NCBI GenBank assembly: GCA_036271015.1
Contig: DATBBL010000158.1
Location: 1 to 7,597 of the forward strand
Direction of reading: 5' to 3'
DNA from: DASUAS01 sp036271015
GTDB lineage: Bacteria; Actinomycetota; Acidimicrobiia; IMCC26256; DASPTH01
Length of the DNA: 7,597 nt
The notes under the pieces were generated by a model. That model saw only the letters and a program-made list of their open reading frames with translations, was not told the DNA's origin and did not search any database. Of this stretch, positions 1-6,247 are shown one piece after another. Position numbers and translations under genes: made by a program. Within the stretch, counting starts at the first letter, position 1, and the number at the start of each line of letters is the position of its first letter.

Positions 1-7
1 GCGCGGA

Positions 8-20
8 GCCTCCCGGAGGC
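8..20. terminator. Short GC-rich hairpin downstream of the MFS gene
   Basis: GCCTC and GAGGC form a perfect 5-bp stem around CCG, 45 bp past the leftward transporter's stop. There is no T-tract on either strand, so it could be a weak terminator or chance pairing in GC-rich DNA. Confidence 0.2.
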
Positions 21-25
21 GGCGA

Positions 26-55
26 GCACTGTCAATTGGACGCACTGTCAATTGG
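26..55. repeat. Two-copy 14-bp direct repeat (GCACTGTCAATTGG), 16-bp period
   Basis: GCACTGTCAATTGG occurs at 26-39 and again at 42-55, separated by two bases. Each copy contains the palindrome CAATTG, and on the minus strand each contains TTGACA. The repeat lies just outside the transporter stop codon in a locally AT-richer patch. It could be a pair of regulator-binding sites for a gene left of the window, or the edge of a tandem repeat. No matching -10 element was found 17 bp downstream of either TTGACA on the minus strand. Confidence 0.75.
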
Positions 56-64
56 CGGTGCGAC

Positions 65-1162
65 TCAGGCGACGGTGCCGGGCTCCGGCGCGGTCGCGAA
101 CGACGGGTCGTCGCGGTCCTGGGCGCTGATGTCGAAGCGCACGACCCGCAGCCGCCGGCCGGCGAGGATCCACCCCAGGAACACGAGCATGACCGCGGCC
201 GCGACGGCCACCGCCTCGCCCGGCCCGAACACCGAGCCGATCGTGCCGCCGATGAGCGCGGCGATGGCGCCGATCGACGCGGCGATCGCGAACCGGCGAC
301 GCTGGTCGGTCACGAACTCCCCGGCGACGAGCGCCCCCGCGATCGCACCGACGCCGGTGGCGGTCGTGAGCAGGGCGTACCCGGAGGAGCCGTCGTGCAG
401 GAGATCGGTCACGATGACCGGGAGCAGGGCGGCGTGGTAGACGACGAACGTCGTCACGAACGTGACCAGCAGCAGGAAGCCGATCTGGTCGTCACGACGC
501 GCGAACCGCATCCCGAGCGCGAGCTGGGTGCGCAGCCGTTCGTGGGTGGAGTGGCGGCGGGTGTCGGCACGCACGAAGACCCACGCGACGACCACCGCGA
601 GGAAGCTGACCGCGTTGAGGTAGAACGCCCATTGGAGGCCCCACGCGCTGATCACCAGCGCCGCGAGTGACGGCCCCGCCACCCGCGTCAGGTTGTTCAT
701 CACGCTCACCGACGCCACCGCCTCGGGGAGCTCGGCCGTGGGAACGATCTCGCCGACGACCGCGCTCATCGCCGGCTGGCTGAGCGCGTTCGCGACCCCG
801 CCGGCCGCGGCGAGCAGGAGGAGGCGCGGGATGGTCTGGTTCCCGGTGGCGACGAGCAGGCCGAGCGCGACGGACGGCACGACCGCGACGATGTTGCCGA
901 CCACCACCACCGTCCGCCGGCTCACGCGGTCGGCGAGCGCGCCGCCGAACGGGGCCAGCACCAGGAACGGCAGGAACTGGGCGACCAGGCTGAGCGCGAC
1001 CGCGAACGGCCATGCGCTCAGCTGCCGGATGGCCCAGCCCAGTGCGACGTACTGGCCCCACGTCCCGAGCTGCGACACGCCGTTGCCCACCTGGACCAGC
1101 GCGAAGTCCCGGTGGCGCATCACCAGGATCGAGCGAGGGACCCGCGATCGGACGGCGACCAT
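65..1162 (-). CDS. MFS transporter (MFS_3/EntS-like efflux type), C-terminally shortened
   Basis: A polytopic inner-membrane protein of 365 residues, most like MFS drug or siderophore exporters that use the proton gradient. Hydrophobic segments lie near residues 20-45, 52-74, 83-105, 112-133, 145-170, 176-198, 227-251, 262-281, 290-311 and 314-334, so about ten instead of twelve. The loop between segments 2 and 3 carries the MFS motif A remnant GALADRVSRR (residues 74-83). The chain ends with a polar tail that includes RFDISAQDRDD, a type of ending common in this family. The usual P-x-x-x-RGRVM loop and the last two helices are absent, although the tail is in frame. The chosen ATG lies 14 residues before an alternative ATG (M15), and neither has a strong ribosome site. 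It is transcribed divergently from the amidohydrolase. The substrate is unknown. Confidence 0.88.
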   Translation of the reverse strand: MVAVRSRVPRSILVMRHRDFALVQVGNGVSQLGTWGQYVALGWAIRQLSAWPFAVALSLVAQFLPFLVLAPFGGALADRVSRRTVVVVGNIVAVVPSVALGLLVATGNQTIPRLLLLAAAGGVANALSQPAMSAVVGEIVPTAELPEAVASVSVMNNLTRVAGPSLAALVISAWGLQWAFYLNAVSFLAVVVAWVFVRADTRRHSTHERLRTQLALGMRFARRDDQIGFLLLVTFVTTFVVYHAALLPVIVTDLLHDGSSGYALLTTATGVGAIAGALVAGEFVTDQRRRFAIAASIGAIAALIGGTIGSVFGPGEAVAVAAAVMLVFLGWILAGRRLRVVRFDISAQDRDDPSFATAPEPGTVA

Positions 1163-1307
1163 TCGGGGTCACTCTTGCCGGGGTGCACACCCGGACGCCA
1201 GGCGCGCCGACCGCGCCGGGAGCGCCGGATGACATTGCGGTCCCGTGGCCCCCGTGCGAGCATCGGAGCAGGCCACCGACCGGCCCGGACGAGCGAAAGG
1301 AACGGTG
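1163..1307. promoter_or_regulatory. Divergent intergenic region between transporter and amidohydrolase
   Basis: This 145-bp spacer separates two divergent starts and must hold both promoters if both genes are transcribed from here. No convincing -35/-10 pair was found on either strand. The only symmetric element is GGGTG-CA-CACCC at 1181-1192, a possible operator half-site pair but short for such GC-rich DNA. The amidohydrolase ribosome-binding site lies at its right edge. Confidence 0.4.
1295..1301 (+). promoter_or_regulatory. Ribosome-binding site GAAAGGA that fixes the amidohydrolase start
   Basis: GAAAGGA is a good Shine-Dalgarno match with six bases between it and the ATG at 1308. It favours that ATG over an in-frame GTG at 1245, which would add 21 polar residues unlike the family. 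It is the only clear Shine-Dalgarno with good spacing in the window. Confidence 0.75.
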
Positions 1308-2561
1308 ATGGCGACCGACGAGGGACTTCGCTACATCGACTCCGATGGCCACATCCTCGAGCACCCGACCGCGATGCCGGAGTATGCGCCGGCCGAGTAC
1401 CGCGACCGGATCTGGCACGTGGAGACCGACGAGGCGGGCGAGGAATGGCTCGTCTACGACAACCACCGGTCGCCGGCCAACACCATGTCGGCGGCGGGCG
1501 TCGCGGGTGCGAGCGACGAGGACCGGGCCCGCGCCTTCCGCGGCGAGATGCGCTACACCGAGACCCGTCCGGCGGCCTGGAACGCGAAGGCGCGGCTCCA
1601 GGACATGGACCAGGACCACATCGACCTCGCGGTGCTGTACCCGACGATGCTGCTCGGGCTCCAGAGCGAGACCGACATCGACTTCGCCGAGGCGCAAGCC
1701 CGCGCGTACAACGACTGGTGCTCCGACCACGTGCAGGAAGGGGAAGGTCGCCTGTTCGGCGCCGGCGCGGTCCCGCCGATGCACGAGCCCGACGACGTCG
1801 CCCGGGTGGCGGCGGAGATCCGCCGGGTGGCCGAGCTGCCGGGCATGGTGTCGGTGTTCATGCGCCCGAACCCGGCGGTCGACTGGCGACCGTTCAACGA
1901 CCCCGTCTACGACCCGATCTGGGCGGCCGCGGCCGACACCGGTCTGCCGATCGCGCTGCATCCCTTCCTCGCCCCTGATCTCCCCGGCGCGTGCGTCGGC
2001 CTGCGCCTGGCCCGGCCCCGGAACCCGGACGGGAGCTACGCCGCCGACTTCGACCCGAATCGCGTGATCGACACCCAGGAGCAGCTCGACCACCCCGAGG
2101 CGCGGCCGAGCACGCTGTTCACCCAGGCCATCGCCAACCCGGTCGACGTGATGAGCTGCATCGCGTACCTGCTCGCGGGCGGGGTCTGCGAGCGGTTCCC
2201 GGAGGCGAAGTTCATCTTCCTGGAGGCGAACGGCGGCTGGCTGGTCCCGTGGCTCGAGCGACTCGACCACCACTGCCGCAAGTTCCAGTGGGAGGTGAGC
2301 GACCTCTCGCTGCTGCCGTCGGAGTACATGCGGCGCCAGTGCTGGATCAGCTTCGACCCGGACGAGGCGATGCTGCGCACCACGGCGGAGTCGCCGCTGG
2401 TCGGGGCGGACCGCATCATCTGGGCGAGTGACTACCCGCACCCCGACGCCAAGTTCCCCGGTGTCACCGAGGAGCTGGCCGAGGCGCTCGACGGTCTGAC
2501 GTTCGAGCAGAAGCGGGAGATCACGTCGGAGAGCGCCATCGCCCTCTACGGCATCGGCTGA
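1308..2561 (+). CDS. Amidohydrolase family protein (Amidohydro_2, ACMSD-like TIM barrel)
   Basis: A 417-residue, probably cytoplasmic metal-dependent hydrolase or decarboxylase of the PF04909 group, which includes ACMSD and related aromatic-acid decarboxylases and hydratases. The first strand carries D11-S-D13-G-H15-I-L-E18, where D-x-H stands in place of the classic H-x-H metal pair. H218 in IALHPF is the likely next metal histidine. E306-A-N-G-G-W occupies the region where ACMSD has its catalytic histidine, and D375 in WASDYPHPD is the conserved late metal aspartate. The stretch around WLERLDHH and the following SEYMRRQCW is typical of the subgroup found beside CoA-transferases and acyl-CoA enzymes. 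Length is normal for the family and the gene looks intact. It is probably co-transcribed with the CoA-transferase 35 bp downstream. The family is secure. The substrate, and whether the reaction is hydrolysis or decarboxylation, are not determined. Confidence 0.9.
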   Translation: MATDEGLRYIDSDGHILEHPTAMPEYAPAEYRDRIWHVETDEAGEEWLVYDNHRSPANTMSAAGVAGASDEDRARAFRGEMRYTETRPAAWNAKARLQDMDQDHIDLAVLYPTMLLGLQSETDIDFAEAQARAYNDWCSDHVQEGEGRLFGAGAVPPMHEPDDVARVAAEIRRVAELPGMVSVFMRPNPAVDWRPFNDPVYDPIWAAAADTGLPIALHPFLAPDLPGACVGLRLARPRNPDGSYAADFDPNRVIDTQEQLDHPEARPSTLFTQAIANPVDVMSCIAYLLAGGVCERFPEAKFIFLEANGGWLVPWLERLDHHCRKFQWEVSDLSLLPSEYMRRQCWISFDPDEAMLRTTAESPLVGADRIIWASDYPHPDAKFPGVTEELAEALDGLTFEQKREITSESAIALYGIG

Positions 2562-2581
2562 CGCAACGCGCGCCGGGTCGC

Positions 2582-2587
2582 TAGCAT
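2582..2587 (+). promoter_or_regulatory. Possible -10 element (TAGCAT) before the CoA-transferase start
   Basis: TAGCAT fits the actinobacterial TANNNT -10 pattern and sits nine bases before the ATG at 2597, with no Shine-Dalgarno between. It could give a leaderless transcript in addition to read-through from the amidohydrolase. It also lies at the edge of an inverted repeat (CGCCGG 2571-2576, CCGGCG 2588-2593). No -35 was identified. Confidence 0.35.
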
Positions 2588-2596
2588 CCGGCGACC

Positions 2597-5053
2597 ATGC
2601 GCCAGCTCCTCAGTGACGTCGCGGTCGTCGAGGTCTCGACCGAACCGGCGGGTTCGTATTGCGCCAAGGTGTTCGCCGACCTCGGCGCCGACGTGGTCAA
2701 GGTCGAGCCGCCCTCGGGTGATCCGCAGCGCGCGCACCCCGAGCGGTTCGTCCACCTGAACACGAACAAGCGCTCGGTCGTGTTGCCCGACGACGAGTCC
2801 GGACGTGAGCAGCTCATGGAGCTCCTGGGGTCGGCCGACGTCGTCGTCGAGACCCAGGGCGCGGGCGACCTTCGAGGGCTCGGTGTCTCGCGCGACGAGC
2901 TGCGGGCGCACCATCCGTCGTTGGTCGTCGCCACCATCAGCGGCTTCGGGGCCAACGGCCCGTACGCCTCGTACCGGTGGTCGGACCTGGTGGCGCAGGT
3001 CGCGTCGTGGACGACCTTCCCCCAGGGCCGGGCGCTCGAGGTGCCGGTGAAGGCCCCGCGCATCGTCGCCCTCTGCTCGATCGGCCACACGGCCGCGCTC
3101 GGCGCGCTGGCCGGCGTCATGCGGGCGCGCGCGTCAGGTGCGGGCGCCCATGTCGACTGCGCGGCCTACGAGGCCCTCGGCGCCATTCCCGCGCGCGTGT
3201 GCCGGTACCTCGGCTGGGAGTACGGGGGCCACGAGCCACTGCAGCTCGCGGCCAACGCGGTCGACACCCTGCTGCCCACCGGGGTCTTCCCGTGCGCCGA
3301 CGGCTACGTGTCGATGATGTCGACACCGCAGCAGCTCGACGAGATGCTCTCGGTGCTCGGCGACGAAACCCTCCGCGACGCGTTCGCCCGTCCCGACGCG
3401 TTCGGGAACCCGGAGACCAAGGAGATCCTGGACTCCGTGCTGTACCCGTGGTTGTTCGACCACACGCGGGCCGAGGGCACCGCGGCGGCCCAGGCCGCGG
3501 GCTGGCCGTTCGCCGGCGTGAACTCGCCCGCCGAGGTGCTGGAGGCCGACCACCTGCACCAGCGCGGGTTCTGGACCGAGTGCGACGACCCGACCATCGG
3601 GCCCGTGCTGTTGCCGGGCCCCCCGTACCGGCACGCGGAGGGTGGCTGGCAGCGCCACCATCCCGCGCCCGTGGCGCCGACCAGCGGGGACGGCGCGGCC
3701 GCGGTGCGGCGGCGCGCGCGCCCGGTGGCCGCGCCGGCGCGCATGACCGATCCGGAGGAGGCGCCGCTGCGGGGCGTCCGGGTCCTCGACTTCACCACGG
3801 TGTGGTCCGGTCCCTACGTCACCCAGCTGCTGGCCGATCTCGGCGCCGAGGTGATCCGGGTCGAGAACCCGTCGGTGTTCCCGCCCACCACCAAGGGCTA
3901 CCTCCCGCGGCCGCCCTCGACGATGCTGCTCGGCAGTCTGCTCTCGATGTACGCGCCGCCGGTGGAAGGCACGGTGGATCGGCCGTACAACCGTCACGCG
4001 ATGAACAACTCGATCGCCCGGAACAAGCTTTCGTGCACGCTCGATCCGCGCCGTCCGGACGGGCGCGAGCTGCTGATGCGGCTGGTCGAGCGGTCCGACG
4101 TCTTCGTCGAGAACCTCAAGACGTCGACGCTGCACCAGATCGGGATCCACGAGTCCCAGTTGCTCGACCGCAACCCCCAGATGCTCGTGCTGCGAATCCC
4201 GGCGGCCGGCCTCAACGGCGACTGGGCGAACTACACCGGATTCGGCGCGCAGTTCGACGGCCTCAGCGGGTTCGCGCAACTCGTCGGGCACCACTACATC
4301 GAGATGGTCGAGACCCCGCCGACCATGTACATGGACGCCGCCACCGGGCCGGCGGGCGCGTTCGCGGTGCTCGCCGGGCTGCACTACCGGGCCGCGGTCG
4401 GCCGCGGTCAGCTCATCGAGCTCGCCCAGATCGAGAACGTGCTCAACCAGCTCGGCGACGCGTTCGTCGAGGTGCAGCTCGGCGGTGAGCCGCAGCGCAC
4501 CGGGAACCGGGATCCCGAACTGGCGCCGCAGGGCGTCTACCCGTGCCGGGGCGAGGAGCGCTGGCTGGCGATCAGCGTGCGCGACGACGACGAGTGGACC
4601 GCGCTCGCCCGTAGCATCGGCCGGGAGGATCTCCTGAAGGACAGTCGCTTCGCGACGACCGCCGGGCGCTACGCGCACCACGACGAGCTCGACCGTGCCA
4701 TCACCGACTGGACGACCGGCCAGGACGTCATGGCTGCGTTCCACGCGCTGCAACGTGCCGGTGTGACCGCGGGGCCGCAGTTCGACGAGGAGATGCTGTC
4801 GACCGACCCGCACGTGGCGGCGCGCGAGTGGATCCGCCCGCTCGCCAGCCGCGACGTCGGCAGCTACCCGCACATCGGGTACGCGTTCAAGGGCGTGCCC
4901 CAGCTCTGGGAGCGGGGCGCGCCGGTGCTCGGCGAGGACAACGACTACGTGTACCGCGAGGTGATCGGTCTCGACGACGCGGAGTACCGCGAGCTCGTCG
5001 AGGCGAAGGTGATCGTGGAGGACTACCTCGACCCCGACCTGAACCCGGTCTGA
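2597..5053 (+). CDS. Tandem-domain CaiB/BaiF (class III) CoA-transferase
   Basis: An 818-residue cytoplasmic protein made of two CaiB/BaiF domains. It would move CoA between acyl-CoA and a free carboxylate. Domain one (about 1-355) has DLGADVVKVEPP (28-39) and NTNKRSVVL (55-63). Domain two (about 388-805) has DLGAEVIRVENP (414-425), RNKLS (475-479) and an extra segment before the latter. Class III enzymes use one aspartate as acyl/CoA carrier. Domain two keeps it as D580 in MYMDAATG, while the matching place in domain one reads A158-L-C-S-I-G with no aspartate. An Ala/Pro/Arg-rich linker (about 352-385) joins the halves, and M383 begins a sequence like the start of a free-standing family member. 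The normal single-domain length is about 400, so this is a true duplication-fusion. The DMSP enzyme DddD has the same two-domain plan and similar length, but DMSP activity is not claimed. It probably shares an operon with the upstream amidohydrolase. Confidence 0.92.
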   Translation: MRQLLSDVAVVEVSTEPAGSYCAKVFADLGADVVKVEPPSGDPQRAHPERFVHLNTNKRSVVLPDDESGREQLMELLGSADVVVETQGAGDLRGLGVSRDELRAHHPSLVVATISGFGANGPYASYRWSDLVAQVASWTTFPQGRALEVPVKAPRIVALCSIGHTAALGALAGVMRARASGAGAHVDCAAYEALGAIPARVCRYLGWEYGGHEPLQLAANAVDTLLPTGVFPCADGYVSMMSTPQQLDEMLSVLGDETLRDAFARPDAFGNPETKEILDSVLYPWLFDHTRAEGTAAAQAAGWPFAGVNSPAEVLEADHLHQRGFWTECDDPTIGPVLLPGPPYRHAEGGWQRHHPAPVAPTSGDGAAAVRRRARPVAAPARMTDPEEAPLRGVRVLDFTTVWSGPYVTQLLADLGAEVIRVENPSVFPPTTKGYLPRPPSTMLLGSLLSMYAPPVEGTVDRPYNRHAMNNSIARNKLSCTLDPRRPDGRELLMRLVERSDVFVENLKTSTLHQIGIHESQLLDRNPQMLVLRIPAAGLNGDWANYTGFGAQFDGLSGFAQLVGHHYIEMVETPPTMYMDAATGPAGAFAVLAGLHYRAAVGRGQLIELAQIENVLNQLGDAFVEVQLGGEPQRTGNRDPELAPQGVYPCRGEERWLAISVRDDDEWTALARSIGREDLLKDSRFATTAGRYAHHDELDRAITDWTTGQDVMAAFHALQRAGVTAGPQFDEEMLSTDPHVAAREWIRPLASRDVGSYPHIGYAFKGVPQLWERGAPVLGEDNDYVYREVIGLDDAEYRELVEAKVIVEDYLDPDLNPV

Positions 5054-5056
5054 GTC

Positions 5057-5071
5057 CGCCCGAATCGGGCG
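5057..5071. terminator. Palindromic hairpin after the CoA-transferase gene
   Basis: CGCCCGA and TCGGGCG form a perfect 7-bp inverted repeat around one A, beginning three bases past the stop codon. In RNA it would fold as a CGCCC/GGGCG stem with a GAATC loop. No T-run follows, so it would be a non-canonical terminator. It could instead be a protein-binding palindrome upstream of the HNH gene. Confidence 0.4.
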
Positions 5072-5093
5072 AATAACTGTCACACCCCCATGA

Positions 5094-5099
5094 TTTGAT
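5094..5099 (+). promoter_or_regulatory. Possible -10 element (TTTGAT) for a leaderless HNH transcript
   Basis: TTTGAT ends six bases before the ATG at 5106, the spacing expected when transcription starts on the start codon. There is no Shine-Dalgarno in the 50-bp gap. The second base differs from the TANNNT consensus, and no -35 was identified, so this is tentative. Confidence 0.3.
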
Positions 5100-5105
5100 C
5101 GGTGC

Positions 5106-6227
5106 ATGTTCGACGTGGTCGATCATCTCGATGAGCTGCGGTGCTGGCCGACGGATCGGTTGCGTCGGGAGCTCGACGTGCTGGTGGGGGAGCAGCGCCA
5201 GTTGCGGACGAAGGAGCTCGCGGTGTTGCGGGTGCTCGACGAGCGCGGGCAGGTCGATCCAACGCTCGACGCAGCCGGCGAGTCGGCCCGGACGGTGCGG
5301 GACAAGCTCGAGACCGCGCGGGCGCTGGAATCGTTGCCCGAGATCGCGGCGGTCGCTTACGACGGTGAGCTGAGCAATGAGCAGTTGAGCGCGGTCACCA
5401 AGCTGGCCGACGAGTTCAGCGATGCGGAGTGGGCCCGGCGGGCGCCGAACACCGCTCCGGTAGAGCTGGCCCGGATGGCGCGCAACGCGGTGAAGCCGTC
5501 GACCGAGGATTCGCGTCAACGGTACGAGGCGCGGTCGTTGCGGATGTGGTGGACACCCGACAAAGGGATGCTGCATCTCCACGGCCAGTTGCCGGATGTG
5601 CTGGGCGCGACGTTCGAAGCGACCATCCAGCAGCTCACCGAGCAGGCCAAGCCGGCCAAAGGTCAGGCCTGGGACCGCTTCGAGCACCGGGCCGCCGACG
5701 CCCTGGTGCACCTGTGCGAGCAACCCGACACGAAGGACGAGACGCCGACGTTGGCGCCCCGCCCGGTGGTGCAGACGCTGATCCCTCTGTCGGGCCCGGC
5801 CGAGATCGCCGGCGTCCCGATCGCCGACTCGCGGCTGGAACAGCTGCGGGCCAACGCCAGCATCGAACCGGTCCTGGTCGACGACGACGGCACCCCGCTC
5901 GCGATCGGGAAACGCTTCAGCGTGTTGTCCCCCAAGATCGTGCGGGCGGTGCTGCTACGCGACCACTGCTGCCAGATCTGCCGCCGTCGCCACCGACTCC
6001 AGATCCACCACCTCCGACCCCGCTCCTGGGGCGGCACCGACGAGATCTCCGACCTGGCCGCGGTGTGCAGCACCTGCCACCCCGACCTCGTCCCCCACGG
6101 CCCCTACGCCCTGGTCGGCAACCCCAACCTGCCCGGAGACCTGCGCAAGATCCACCTCGACGACCTCACCCCCGAACAACGAGAACAAATCGGCCTCCCA
6201 CCACCGAGAGCCGGACCGGCGCCGTGA
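5106..6227 (+). CDS. DUF222 domain-containing HNH endonuclease
   Basis: A 373-residue protein of the DUF222-HNH type, the family that includes the mycobacterial 13E12 repeat proteins. The N-terminal two thirds (about 5-265) is DUF222-like: a charged helical start with ELDVLVGEQRQLRTKELAVL, then ARALESLPEI and GELSNEQLSAV. The HNH nuclease domain spans about 280-340. Zinc pairs are C289-x2-C292 and C321-x2-C324, and H301-H302 are the catalytic-site histidines. The usual asparagine (NL before the second Cys pair) is an aspartate here, D316. The tail is rich in Gln, Glu and Pro. The role is unknown. Relatives are often multicopy in actinobacterial genomes and are suspected to be mobile or DNA-maintenance nucleases. 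The base composition changes sharply inside the gene, G-rich at the start and C-rich at the end. It is flanked by a hairpin on each side and is probably transcribed alone. Confidence 0.92.
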   Translation: MFDVVDHLDELRCWPTDRLRRELDVLVGEQRQLRTKELAVLRVLDERGQVDPTLDAAGESARTVRDKLETARALESLPEIAAVAYDGELSNEQLSAVTKLADEFSDAEWARRAPNTAPVELARMARNAVKPSTEDSRQRYEARSLRMWWTPDKGMLHLHGQLPDVLGATFEATIQQLTEQAKPAKGQAWDRFEHRAADALVHLCEQPDTKDETPTLAPRPVVQTLIPLSGPAEIAGVPIADSRLEQLRANASIEPVLVDDDGTPLAIGKRFSVLSPKIVRAVLLRDHCCQICRRRHRLQIHHLRPRSWGGTDEISDLAAVCSTCHPDLVPHGPYALVGNPNLPGDLRKIHLDDLTPEQREQIGLPPPRAGPAP

Positions 6228-6247
6228 CCGAGAGGATGGCGCCGGTC
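6214..6247. terminator. Shared bidirectional terminator hairpin between convergent genes
   Basis: GACCGGCGCC (6214-6223) and GGCGCCGGTC (6238-6247) are perfect 10-bp inverted copies with a 14-base loop. The HNH stop codon (6225-6227) lies in the loop and the J-domain gene's stop (6246-6248) overlaps the right arm. Being symmetric, the hairpin could end transcription from both sides. No T-tract follows, as is common in high-GC actinobacteria. Confidence 0.6.

Noticed and set aside
1181..1192. GGGTGCACACCC as an operator for the divergent genes
   Set aside because: The arms are 5 bp, there is only one copy, and no regulator gene is nearby. It is kept only as a note in the intergenic entry.
1245..1307. 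Upstream GTG start giving the amidohydrolase 21 more residues
   Set aside because: The extra residues are polar and unlike the family, and the clear GAAAGGA site points to the ATG at 1308.
492..2441. Long open frame on the minus strand (649 codons) crossing the transporter and amidohydrolase
   Set aside because: It overlaps two well-recognised genes, is Arg/Val/His-rich with no family resemblance, and is the expected by-product of G/C-ending codons in GC-rich DNA.
2597..5053. Calling the tandem CoA-transferase dddD
   Set aside because: The two-domain plan and the single aspartate match, but these also occur in other tandem class III enzymes, and no DMSP-related transporter or dehydrogenase genes are present.
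3134..5107. Long open frame on the minus strand (657 codons) opposite the CoA-transferase
   Set aside because: It is fully antisense to a strong gene, has low-complexity Arg/Val/Glu/His composition and shows no recognisable domain.
5106..6227. HNH gene as a homing endonuclease inside an intron, intein or insertion sequence
   Set aside because: No host gene is interrupted, and no terminal inverted repeats, target duplication or splice motifs were seen at its edges.
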